From: Eleusine coracana subsp. coracana
Taxonomy: Eukaryota > Streptophyta > Magnoliopsida > Poales > Poaceae
Direction: 5' to 3'
DNA length: 64,000 nucleotides
NCBI GenBank assembly: GCA_032690845.1
Contig: CM064430.1
Span: 44,303,882-44,367,881 of the forward strand
Below are positions 36,088 to 45,233 of this stretch, one piece after another. The notes under the pieces were generated by a model. It searched no databases. It was not told the origin of the DNA and saw only the letters and a program-made list of their open reading frames with translations. Within the stretch, counting starts at the first letter, position 1. Each line of letters starts with the position of its first letter. The translations under genes and the position numbers were made by a program.

Positions 36088-36298
36088 GTATGAGTTCGCC
36101 CTCATCTAAGGCCACTGCACCTTCTAGGTTAGCTAGCACTCCATGGGTTGTGGTTTTTGTATGGCGATCATAAGCGTCTAGCGCTCCGATGGCTCTCTCC
36201 TTGTAACTTAGGCATCTTTTGGAATGAAACTTAGTTCATTATTCACCTAAATTGCCTATTGCACTTTCCCTAAGATTGTCTTTGTTACTTTTCTCTAG
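36088..36298 (+). other. Intron 3 of the antisense gene
   Basis: 211 bp, opening CCCAG|GTATGAG and closing TTTTCTCTAG, AT-rich. It falls between codons. The next exon stays open (apart from TGA at about 36425 and TAG at about 36782) to the TGA at 36896. Confidence 0.7.
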
Positions 36299-36898
36299 AA
36301 CATACCTCCCGAGGACGCCTCCACGGTTCCGCCGGATGCCACGATACTGGACATAGCTCCAGTATTTATCAAAGTGCCGGGGGTTGGGGAAGCCCCTGGT
36401 GATTACTTGATTCGTGGTGTGCACTGACGGTGTTGGAAGCGTGAGCACCCTAAAGGGAATTTTATAGAATTCCTGTCTTCCATTGATGAAGAGAATGAGT
36501 GCATTAAAGCGGCCTACCTGCGCGTTTCCCTCGAAGTGTTACTTCGTCAGCGCATGAGCCACGACGCCCGAAGGGCAAGCGGTGGCACTGTGGCCGAACC
36601 CCTTATTCTGTTGCTAGCACCGAAGGCAGAGCCAATCGAGATTTCCAGTGGCAGCCCTAGTCCGTCTCATGGTGACGCTTCATCTAGCAGTTCGTATGAC
36701 CTGGACCTGGAGGCTCTCCGGCAAGCGACGCAGAAACCCTTCGACCGCTTGCAAATTATTGCCGACTTGGAACGGCGCCGATAGAGCATAGCGCAAGGCC
36801 ATCGCCGGATAGAAGAATCGAACACCACACTTAGTGATTTGGCCGAGCAGCACCGCAAGTTATCAGAAATGCTCAACGAACTAAAGCGGTTGCCTTGA

Positions 36899-37431
36899 AG
36901 AGATGTACCTAGTTCAGGGACCTTGAGCCCCTTAGCGTGTTGGGCCTTCGGGCCGTTGTATATTTAATGCCCTCGGGCTCCAGTAAACATCAAACCTTCG
37001 GGCGGATTCTGTATCCCCCTGCCCTTGGGCTTGCGTTGTATTAAAGAAAATAGCAGACCAGTTAATATTCAGACTTACGCTAAAATGTGCAGCAATGGCA
37101 AATTATATACTAGTTTCTACACTACGTGTCGAGTGCCTCGTCAGGCCTTGGCAAGCTTCGAACCGTAGTTGTTCAGCATCGGGCCCGTGTAACGCCCGGC
37201 TTTCCGGACTCGCCCTTCCAGAGCATCGGACCGTAGTTGTCCGGCATCGAACCATAGTTGTTCAGTTAGTGGTCGTAGTTGCCATTTAAAAGGACAGGAA
37301 TTAACTAAACTAGCATCATCTTACCTTATTGAGCACGTAATGTTTTCATATGCTTGCTCTACTGACCTGTCGAACATTAAACCGAGCTGTGCGCCCCCAC
37401 CGGGCACCTGCGGACACAGAGCAGAGCAATC
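36899..37431. other. 3' region of the antisense gene and spacer
   Basis: No coding sequence. Repeated phrases around CCTTCGGGC occur at 36950-37030, and TATTAAAGAAAATAG near 37040 could act as a poly(A) signal region for the antisense transcript. The stretch 37130-37270 has three GAACCGTAGTTGT-like repeats. Confidence 0.5.
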
Positions 37432-37725
37432 AGGACGCAGCCCGATGGACTCCACGGGACGTAACCCAGCACGACTTTTTAAGACGCAGCCCGAATGGCT
37501 CCTCGGAACATATCCCGGAATGACTTTTTAAGACGCAGCCCAAACGGCTCCTCGGGACATATCCTGGAATGACTTTTTAAGACGCAGCCTGAACGGCACC
37601 TCGGGACATATCCCGGAATGACTTTTTAAGACGCAGCCTGAATGGCTCCTCGGGACATATCCTGGAATGACTTTTTAAGACGCAGCCCGAACAGCCCCTC
37701 GGGACATATCCCGGAACACACTAAC
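37432..37725. repeat. 49-bp tandem repeat, six units
   Basis: Units begin at 37432, 37481, 37530, 37579, 37628 and 37677, each about AAGACGCAGCCCGAAYGGCT, then CCTCGGGACATATCCYGGAA, then TGACTTTTT. The first unit is most diverged. The block lies between the integrase end and the antisense gene, in the non-coding part where Tat elements are known to carry variable tandem repeats. Confidence 0.95.
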
Positions 37726-37819
37726 TAGGTGGACCATGATACCAGGAACATATATGTTCTATTCCAGCTTTAGATACACCAAAACAGGTATGACGACTAT
37801 GGGAACGACCAGCTGCTCC

Positions 37820-38870
37820 TCACATATAGAAACACTTCAAAGCATCGGCATTGTAGGTGTGTTGCATTGGGGAGCTGTCCAATTTCAACAAATGATAGGC
37901 CCCTGGTCTGTTTGATCGATCTACAATGAAGGGACCCAGCCACTTGCTACACAGTTTGCCGACGCTGATTGGGTTAGGGTTGCGCCGAAGGACTAGATCA
38001 CCTGGTGCAAATTCTCTCGTGAGAACCTTGCGATTGTATGTCTTCTCAAAGGATGCGATGTATTTGTGAAGGTTGGCGACTGCTTGCATGCGTACTTTTT
38101 CCAACATGTCCTTTGCCACATCATCTTCATTGGCATGAGGCCTGATTGTGCGCAGTGATCCAGCCCAAATCTCCTCCGGCGTGACCGCTTCGGCACCATA
38201 CAATAGCCAAAAGGAAGAGAAACTAGTGGACCTTGTAACAGTTGTTCTGATGGATCAGAGAACATTCGGCATCACTTCGACCCACTTTCCCTTTGGCAAG
38301 CCGATCAGAGAACGAGAAATCCCAGAGAACAAGTTACCATTCATTCGTTCCACCGCTCCATTGGCCCTCGGATTAATGATAGAAACTTCACACTTCTTTA
38401 CTCCCTGGCTAAGGCAGTATTCTTTGAACTCAAGCCCCTCAAACTGCTTACCATTGTCCATACTGAGCTCCAACGGAACCCCAAAGTGACAGACCACATT
38501 CTTCCAGAAAAATTTCCTGACGTTTCCAGCTGTTATCTAAACCAGTGGCTTGGCCTCCACCCATTTGGAAAAATAATCTATAGCTACCACGGCAAACCGA
38601 TAGGCCCCCGGAGCAGTAGGTAATGGTCCAACAATATCAATCCCCCAACGGGAGAGGGACCAAATCGGAGGAATTGGTTGCAAAGCTGTGGCGATAGGTG
38701 AGATTGTCAGCCCATCCACTGACACCCCGCACACACCCGAACTAGGTCTTCGGCATCGCGAACAGCTATAGGCCAATAGAACCCCTGGCAAAATGCTTTA
38801 GCCACCAAGGCCCTTGGAGCCAGATGTGACGAACACAGCCCCTCATGGATTTCTCGTAACAACTTCTGTC
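37820..38870 (-). pseudogene. Tat element integrase
   Basis: The integrase end of pol, which joins element cDNA to the genome in the nucleus. Reading leftwards: a zinc-binding region (about 38870-38715) with CSSHLAPRAL and VRVCAGCQWMG; the catalytic core with SRWGIDIVGPLP (first Asp, near 38680) and FAVVAIDYFSKWVEAKPLV; FGVPLELSMDNGKQFE (second Asp, near 38465); and NPRANGAVERMNG (catalytic Glu, near 38370). The C-terminal part follows, with MYGAEAVTPEEIW, FAPGDLVLRRNPN and KWLGPFIVDRSNRPGAYHLL, ending near 37820. Frames change at about 38530 and 38230, so the protein is broken. Confidence 0.88.
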
Positions 38871-40454
38871 CCTCCGGCCGGCTGAGACAACAAAGCAGAG
38901 GAGCGCAAACACCCCCCTTGTATAGAATATTATCAACAATAGTGTATCCCTGACACCAATGCAATATTCTCTGCCGCTCCTCCTTATCATCCGTAACATA
39001 TCGTCCTTCAAGACATGCTCGAATGGGAGCCCTCCAATCTTCGGCCGTGATGGCCAACACCCTTCGACCTTTCACCTCTGGCGCAGTTGCTGATTCATTC
39101 ATAACCTCATGAAGCACATCACAAGCCACCGGACGTTGTTCGGCCACAGCCTTAGCCAATGCATCTGCTTCTCTATTTTCAGTGCGACAGATATTGCGAA
39201 CCTCGAAGCCCAAGATGTACTTATCCATCTCTCTTACTTTACTAATGTACCGAGCCATCTCCGGATCCCTAGCCTGATACCCTTTTGCCAGCTGTGCTGA
39301 GGCCAACTGAGAATCGTAGTAGATGACAAACCTCCTAGCCCCCAAGGCTCGAGCTTGCCGAAGGCCCAACAATATGCCTTCATACTCTGCAGCATTGTTT
39401 GTTGTTTAGAAAGCCAACGTGGTAGAGAACCGCATGGTTTGCCCCCCGGGAGATGTTATGACTGCAGCACACTCTGCTCCAGAGGCCCCCAAGCACCATC
39501 AGTGTGAACTGTCCAAACTGGATCCTCCAGAATATCCTGAGCTAGGTCTTCAGCTTCACCGTGAGGGGTCCATTCGGCCACAAATTTCACAAACACCCCA
39601 GATTTGATGGCCTTGCGAGCAACAAAGGTGATGTTATATTGAGGCAACTCAGCCGCCCATTTCAACACCGCGCTAGAGGCCTTGCTATTTGTCAACACAT
39701 CTCGCAGTGGATATCTGGTAGGTATGGTGATAGGATGATCATCAAAGTACTGTCGCAATTTACGTGAAGCCATGACCACAGCATATAACATCTTGTCCAC
39801 CACAGTGTAGTTACATCATGATGCCATTAGCATTTCTGATACATAGTACACTGGCAACTACTGAAAAGTATCATTGCCCTTCGGTGCTTCGTAGACCAAA
39901 ACCGCACTCACTGCCTTCGGCATTGCAGCAATATATACCAACAGAGGAGCCTTTGGCAGGGGCGTTTTGAGAGTGGTGAGTTCAACAAGGTACTTTTTGA
40001 GCGCCTCGAACGCCAACTGTTGCTCCTCGCCCCATGTGAATGCCCGGGGACCATGAAGCACTTCAAAGAAAGATAAGCTCTTTTCAGCCAATCAAGAGAT
40101 AAACCTGCTCAATGCTACAACACGACCAGTGAATTTCTACAACTCCCGAACAGATGCCGGAGGCTGCATATCCATGATTGCCTTGATTTTGACTGGGTTC
40201 GGATTAATTCCCTCCTTCGACACCATATATCCCAGTAACTTTACCGAACGGACCCCGAACATGTACTTCACCGGGTTTAGTCGCATCCCTACCCTCTGCA
40301 GGTTGGCAAATGTCTCTGCCAGGTCTTTCACATGGTCTGCCTCTTCGACGCTCTTGACAACAATATCGTCAATATAAGCTACCGCATTGCGGCCCATCTG
40401 TGTCCCCAACGTCGCTTTAACAGTACACGAGAAAGTAGCCCCGGCATTCTTCAA
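38871..40454 (-). pseudogene. Tat element RT palm/thumb end, RNase H and second (archaeal-type) RNase H
   Basis: Continuation of pol. The RT catalytic motif AYIDDIVVKS lies at about 40385-40355, followed by the thumb with RVGMRLNPVKYMFGV and KLLGYMVSKEGINPNP. The first RNase H (about 40091-39700) includes FTWGEEQQLAFEALKKYL and RQYFDDHPITIPTRYPL. A second RNase H follows (about 39500-39130) with VHTDGAWGP (catalytic Asp), a stop near 39410, then FVIYYDSQLASAQLAKGY and RTENREADALAKAV. Two RNase H domains in tandem are the defining mark of Tat-lineage gypsy elements. Stops and shifts occur near 40092-40136, 39830 and 39410. Confidence 0.85.
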
Positions 40455-42212
40455 CTAGACTTGATGAAATGTTGTCAAAGGTTGATCCTCTGTAGCCAAC
40501 CAGACTTGATGAAACCCCGAGTAACCATCCAGAAAACTCATCAATGCACAACCTGTCGTTTCATCCACCAACTGGTCTATGCGAGCTAGCGGGAAGTCAT
40601 CCTTCGGGCAATGTTTGTTCAACGTTGTGAAGTCAATGCACATGCGCCACTGGCCATTTGGTTTCTTGACCAACACAGGGTTCACGAGCCAGGTAGTTCT
40701 GTCAATGGGCCGAATGATATTTGAATCTAGCAATTTCTGCACCTCGGCCCTCAAGATGCTGGCCTTCTCCTTTGTCCAAACTCTGATTCGCTGCTTGACC
40801 GGACGCACCTTCGGATCGACGTTCAACCGATGCTCAGCAATTGACCTATCGATACCGGGGAGATCTTTTGGCGACCATGCGAAGACATCCGTATTGTTTC
40901 TTAAGAATTGCATCAGCTGTGCCTCCACATCCTGTGATAACTCCCTGCCAATCAAAACCGTTTCATCCGATCGATTGGCACACAACACAACTTCTTTGGT
41001 GCCTTCAACCGGTGTGACCTTGGGTATCCACTTGGGTGCTACCGGTGGTTCCACTGTAAGACTCTTGTCCTGACACTCTTCGGCTATAACATGGATGTGA
41101 TGTTGTACCGGCGATGACCCAAACTCCAGCCTCCGGGCCTCAACTTGATCCCTATACACCGTGATGACACCCTCTGGTCCGGGCATCTTCATACACAGGT
41201 ATCCATGATGAAGTACTGCCAGGAATTTATTGATAAACCTCCGGCCCAACAGAGCATTATAAGGATAGTTCATCTCCACCACGTCACCCCCTAAGCCAGA
41301 GAACAACACTTTCAGCACAATACTGCCTATCGCATGAATGGGTTCTCCTCCAAACCCTTGCAGTGGAACTGAAGAAGCCTGTAGGTCAGACCTGCCATAC
41401 CCCATTTTTTCAAGAGTACTCCAGAGAATGACAGCGGCCGAACAACCTCCATCAAGCAAGACTTTGCATACATCAAAACCATTGATATTGACCGCCATTA
41501 CGAAGGCATCGTAATGTGGAAATATCATCAGCCTCAAATCAACCGCTGAGAAAGAAATCGGCGTGTCCATCCAACGAGTAACCCCAACCGGAGGGTATAC
41601 AGCCACATGATTCACTTGCCACAAGTACTCTCGGCGCTGCCTCTTAGAGGGGAACTCATGCCCCGAACCACCAGTGATAGCAAAGATCGTGCCACAAGAT
41701 GCCCTCGAATTCTGAATGTGTTGTATAGGTTGCGCTCTTTCGGGATGGTCGTCCGGCTTCAGCTGTGATGGAAGCGGTAATTGCTCCGCCGGAGGAGTCG
41801 AAAGCGTGAGCTGGGGTGGAGGCGGTGGTAACGCAACTACTTGCGGCGATGGGGCGGGATGGTGGTACTGTGGAAATGGCGCCTGGTGAAAATGCGGGGG
41901 AGGGGGGTAGAAGGCAGCGGCATGTGTGTATTGAGTATGCATCACCGACTTAGTTTGATCAGCCTCTCGCTGCACTCTAGCATCGGACAGCGCTTTGATA
42001 TCAGGGCAGTAAATGGAGCTATGGGTGCACCCTGGGCCATGAAATGTGCAGTAGAAAAGTTGACCCGACCGGGGCTGCCTTGGTCCCGGACACGGTGGTT
42101 GCGGCCGACGGCATCTGGGTGCTGACCCCGAGCCCCCCCCCCCCCCTGCTGGACATTGAAAACCTTGCACCATGTAAAGTTGCGGCCTACTCCACCTTGA
42201 TTCAGACACCAA
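40455..42212 (-). pseudogene. Tat element zinc finger, protease and RT (longest open stretch, 585 codons)
   Basis: The best-preserved part of pol. Residue order in the open frame: a Pro-rich gag tail with YCTFHGPGCTHSSIYC (about residues 53-68); a variable linker; the protease with VCKVLLDGGCSAAVI (about residue 255; the DGG form is normal in this clade); and the RT fingers and palm, with LDSNIIRPIDRTTWLVNPVL, GQWRMCIDFTTLNKHCPKDD, DETTGCALMSFLDGYSGFHQ (catalytic Asp in SFLDGYSG) and ending TTFHQV at a TAG. The phrase FHQV occurs twice about 20 residues apart, and the usual stretch before LKNAGATF is missing. A small deletion has therefore removed part of the RT palm. The 5' boundary is set by a frameshift at the G14 run (plus-strand C at 42133-42146). 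Confidence 0.88.
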
Positions 42213-43399
42213 CCTCCGGTGTTCAGATTTTGCCCCTGCCCCATCATCGCACCCAAGTGCACCTTTCGACGCTCTTCCTCTTCATCCTCCTCTACTCGTA
42301 CCTGCCCTTCCAAGATGCTCAGCAACTGATCCAGGGTCTGGGGTTGCTTTACCCAGATAGCACTTCTGGCTGCTCCCATCCGGAGCCCCTTTGCAACAGA
42401 CTCGTTCACCGTGGCGTCATGTATGTCGGATACCTAGCATTTCAAATGTATGAACCTCCGAGTATAGTTGGTCAGTGTTTCACCATCTCTCTGCACACAA
42501 GCAGTCAGATCCCGAGCTCCCACAGGCTTGGCATGATTTCCCCTGAAGTGCACCGAGACTTCCTCTTTAAGTTGCGCCCATGACCGAATGCTCCCTGGCG
42601 ACAGCTTAGCGTACCAGGTACCTGCTATTCCTTCCAATGCTAACGGGAAAGCCTTTGCCTTTACTGCATCATTCCCTCTGGCTGACTCCACAGCCATCTC
42701 ATACCTCATGAAAAACTCTTTAGCATCTGAAGTCCCAGCAAACGTTGGAAGCTTGACCGAAGCCAATCTCGCGGGCCACTGCACCGCCTGTAATTCGGCC
42801 GCCAAGGGAGAGTTGGGATCTGCTGGCTGCGTCGGATGAAGGCATCCAGTGGAATGTACCCTTACCCCTTCTTCACGAAATTTCTCATACCCCAGAGCCT
42901 GCTCCGTAGGGATCCCGCCTCTCCGAAGGATCTCCAACTATCTGCTCAGCTGCTCCTGCCGCCTCTTGGCCGCTTCAATTCTCTGGTTATAACTTGCCTC
43001 CTGCTGTGCTAGATTTTACAGAGCCTGTGCATGCAGCATCTATTCTTCGGCTACCCTTTTCTGCCTCTCAACTTCCTGTTCCATTAACCTCACATTCTCC
43101 TCCTCCTGTAGTGCATCCTCTTGCTGCTTCCTGATACGCTCCTCCGCTGTCCGACTAGCATATTCTGCCTCCTCCTGTGTGAGCTTCCCACCGGCAGTCT
43201 CTCCCTCGGCCACAACCTCTTGCCCACCTTTGTTGACCTTGTCGGATGCCTCTTCAACAAGGCCTTCAGCTCCTTCCCAAAGCGGGCGCGCCCCAGCCGC
43301 GACCGACGTTTTCGGGCGGACGACTTCCACTGCCGCCCTACTCCAGGTGGTTGCCTGTTGCGACAGGCCCGAAGCGGGTGGTCTCTTTCCCCCTGCCAT
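42133..43399 (-). pseudogene. Tat element gag
   Basis: The structural protein, beginning at the ATG at 43399 (MAGGKRPPASGLSQQ), 44 bases inside the 5' LTR. The N-terminal part is a charged, Glu/Arg/Gln-rich coiled-coil-like region (EERIRKQQEDALQEEENVRL) ending at a stop near 43040. The conserved retrotransposon gag domain follows (about 42850-42440), with VKLPTFAGTSDAKEFFMRYE, PLALEGIAGTWYAKLSPGSI, SWAQLKEEVSVHFRG and RDGETLTNYTRRFIHLK. Its tail is in the same region (42409 to 42147), with VAKGLRMGAARSAIW. Breaks are the stops near 43040, 42935 and 42412 and the G14 run at the end, where the frame changes into the protease/RT frame. Confidence 0.85.
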
Positions 43400-43428
43400 G
43401 CCTACGTGTTTTGTTGTTCAACTCCCCA

Positions 43429-43440
43429 AGGACGGCACCA
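43429..43440 (-). other. Primer-binding site of the Tat element
   Basis: Immediately inside the 5' LTR the minus strand reads (GC)TGGTGCCGTCC. It begins with TGG, complementary to a tRNA CCA end, and resembles the TGGCGCCGTC primer sites of related elements. Which tRNA is used cannot be told from this alone. Confidence 0.55.
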
Positions 43441-43442
43441 GC

Positions 43443-43989
43443 TGTTGTGGTTACAAGTCCAGAACAAATAATTGATAGGCTAGCCGAGGGCTGGACTGGC
43501 TGAAGGTCCCTCGGACAAGCTACGGTAGGAAGGAATAAAGCCAAGCTATGACGCTAATGCCGAAGGGCTCATACTGGTGCCTTTCGGCTAACAAACTCTG
43601 TATTATCTGATCAGTATCATACAGGAAGGTTCTGGTGGCAGAGGCACGTCCTCTCTCGCTCAGAGGTGCAGGTGAGCATTTATAGATCTACGCTCACCTA
43701 CCCTCCGGGCATGTTTACAGATTTGCCCCAGAACTTACATTATACGTCTTACTACTTGACCTAAGGGTATTCTAGTACTTCAATCTTCATCTGGTACACG
43801 CCCCCTGACTGTCATCCTCTAGCGTCTGCGCCCGGGGCCCGCCACGTCATACAGCCTTCGGCCATACCGGCCTTCAGGCGCCTGCTGGGCCAAAGGCCTT
43901 CTGGGCCGCCAGTCTAGCAGGACCTTGCTTCCTATTGTTAGGCTGTCTTCTAGGCTTGGGAAGACTAAGGGATGGGCATTCTACCAACC
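43443..43989 (-). repeat. 5' LTR of the Tat element (547 bp)
   Basis: Partner of 31692-32237. On the element strand it starts GGTTGGTAGAATG (TG start mutated) and ends CCACAACA. The TATA region (TATAAATGCTC on the minus strand) lies near 43676-43686. The CCTCC duplication follows at 43990-43994. It drives leftward transcription of gag-pol. Confidence 0.9.
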
Positions 43990-44102
43990 CCTCCTCCAAT
44001 GTATATCCTCGACAAGTCTGATGCATGCGATTTCTTGGCAAATGGTGCTTTCTTTATATAATAATCTGAACAATTCTGTTGATTGATGGACCCACAGAGC
44101 TA

Positions 44103-44788
44103 GATGGCGCCACCACAACCTCGCCTAGATAAAGCCTCAAAATGGATCGCGAGCGGTCGCGCACCTGACTAATCTCCCCCAAGTCCTTGTTTGCATGGAT
44201 TTCCTACCGGGCGATCATCAGGGCTCCGGTCGTGGCCGCCGCCGCTGCCCTGGCCGAGATCAGAACAGCGTGGACCACATCAGCGGGCTCCCCGACGATC
44301 TGCTCTTCCACATCCTGGTACCGTGGTACGCCTCCGTTGCGCCCAGCCGCGGCGCGCACCAGCGTCCTCTCCCGCCGGTGGCGTGATCTGTGGAGGCACT
44401 TGCCGGAGCTCTCCTTCTCATGCATCGCATCGGTCGGGCGTCATCCACGACGCGCTGGCCCGGGTCGCGCGCCCACGGTTCGCCCGCCTCGCCATCGATG
44501 TGACCTTGTCTTTCTGGGTGCCGTCAGCAGCACACGTGGCCTCGCTGCTTCGCGATGCCATGGTCGCCTCGGGTGACCCGAAGGATAGCAACGTCGCTTC
44601 CATCGAGCTCCCCTGCTTCCAGCACGCCACGTTCATGGAGCTGGACATGTACAACTTCCACCTGACCCTGCCCGAGCAGCAGCAGCAGTTCCGAGCGCTT
44701 GACACGCTCTGCATAGAAGGCTGCCACTTCGACACCGGCGAGCTGATCGCACGGTGCCCGCGCCTGCGCATCCTAGACATGCGAGACT
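44103..44788 (+). pseudogene. F-box/LRR gene relic with intact F-box motif
   Basis: Fragment of a gene for an F-box/LRR protein, the substrate-binding subunit of an SCF ubiquitin ligase in this family. The likely start is the ATG at 44195 (MDFLPGDHQGSGRGRRR). The F-box is visible as DHISGLPDDLLFHILVPWYA. A frameshift at about 44330-44400 follows, then the LRR-like part in another frame: ALARVARPRFARLAIDVTLS, VASLLRDAMVASGD, FMELDMYNFHLTLPEQQQQF, and DTLCIEGCHFDTGELIARCP ending RLRILDMRDC. The last codon and the stop are made by the inverted-repeat sequence that begins at 44789, so the gene was cut there. It is clearly related to the relic at 23.4 kb. Confidence 0.75.
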
Positions 44789-44906
44789 GTTAGAGCATCT
44801 CCTACCTCTTAAATGCGAACTCCTATTCTTTCTTTTGAGAGGTGGGTCTCATTTTTTACCTCTCAATTTTTTTCCTCGACTCCAGCAATACTGCAAAGTT
44901 TTAGCT

Positions 44907-44911
44907 CTCAT
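44907..44911. repeat. Target-site duplication CTCAT, left of the copia element
   Basis: CTCAT directly before the LTR at 44912 and again at 50176-50180 directly after the second LTR. It is a perfect 5-bp match. Confidence 0.85.
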
Positions 44912-45079
44912 TGTTAGACAGTTGTTTAGATGGGCTTTAGCATGTTAACTATGTGCATGCCTTAGGCCGTGTGCCCATGCAATTGTTGTACGTGAGGCCT
45001 GCCATACGTGGCTCCCTCCTGTATATGTACTGGCCTCCGATCAATTGCATTGTATTCATTGTGATTAATCACGTTTACA
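44912..45079 (+). repeat. 5' LTR of the copia element (168 bp)
   Basis: TGTTAGACAG at the start and GTTTACA at the end. TATATGTACTGG near 45017 may be the TATA region. Short for a plant copia LTR. Confidence 0.95.
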
Positions 45080-45091
45080 TGGTATCCTAGG
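45080..45091 (+). other. Primer-binding site of the copia element
   Basis: TGGTATCCTAGG directly follows the LTR. The first seven bases match the TGGTATCAGAGC site for initiator methionine tRNA used by most plant copia elements; the rest has diverged. Confidence 0.65.
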
Positions 45092-45233
45092 ATTCCTTCC
45101 GAACCTCACTTCCGCACCTAGCCGCCGCCAGGCCTCCTTGTCGTGGCGCCTCCACCTCCCGCCGGCGTTCCTCTGCCGTGCCCCACCCTCCCTACTCTGC
45201 ATCTCCTCGTCTGCGTGTTTTCTTCTTGCCGCG

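Larger units (their letters stand above)
32891..36898 (+). pseudogene. Antisense gene of the Tat element, four exons ('gypsy type transposon' domain protein)
   Basis: A large gene on the strand opposite to gag-pol. The start is the ATG at 32891 (MGPRKAKPPVGSEPKR), behind a TATA box and leader. Exon 1 holds a domain like Pfam Transposase_28 ('putative gypsy type transposon'), with VVFERFFEAGLRFPCSQFVG, LPNTIARLACFEWAF and, after one frameshift near 33240-33305, DLVEEFYAAGIDPFRADWHV. An in-frame polyproline tract (C19, 33833-33851) and an acidic Glu run follow. GT-AG introns lie at 34496-34579, 35047-35124 and 36088-36298. With them removed, one frame continues to the TGA at 36896, through a Ser-rich acidic region, a coiled coil (about 35140-35290, TLAELKKQLAESQRQAQSA) and an Ala/Thr/Gly-rich part. 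Stops at about 33673, 33880, 34126, 34621, 34957, 35284, 36425 and 36782 disable it. The function of this protein in Tat elements is unknown. Confidence 0.75.
31692..43989 (-). mobile_element. Tat-lineage Ty3-gypsy retrotransposon, 12.3 kb, full length but decayed
   Basis: Two near-identical LTRs (31692-32237 and 43443-43989) in the same orientation flank gag-pol on the minus strand and a divergent gene on the plus strand, with a CCTCC duplication outside. Reading leftwards from the 5' LTR the order is PBS, gag, protease, RT, RNase H, a second archaeal-type RNase H, integrase, a tandem repeat block, the antisense gene, polypurine tract and 3' LTR. The second RNase H and an extra ORF in antisense are hallmarks of the Tat clade (Grande, RIRE2, Cinful relatives). 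All reading frames contain stops or shifts, so it is not autonomous now. Confidence 0.92.

Noticed and set aside
37432..37725. Regularly spaced repeats that could suggest a CRISPR-like array
   Set aside because: The whole 49-bp unit is repeated with no unique spacers, and it lies within a plant retrotransposon. It is a tandem repeat.
37820..43400. Possible endogenous pararetrovirus because of RT and RNase H
   Set aside because: LTRs, a 5-bp target duplication, an integrase and two RNase H domains identify a Ty3-gypsy Tat element. No movement protein or caulimovirus-type arrangement is visible.
45138..45233. Upstream ATG extending copia gag by 32 codons
   Set aside because: The added residues are hydrophobic/Cys-rich leader-like sequence, unlike gag starts. 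The ATG at 45234 begins the charged helix normally seen.
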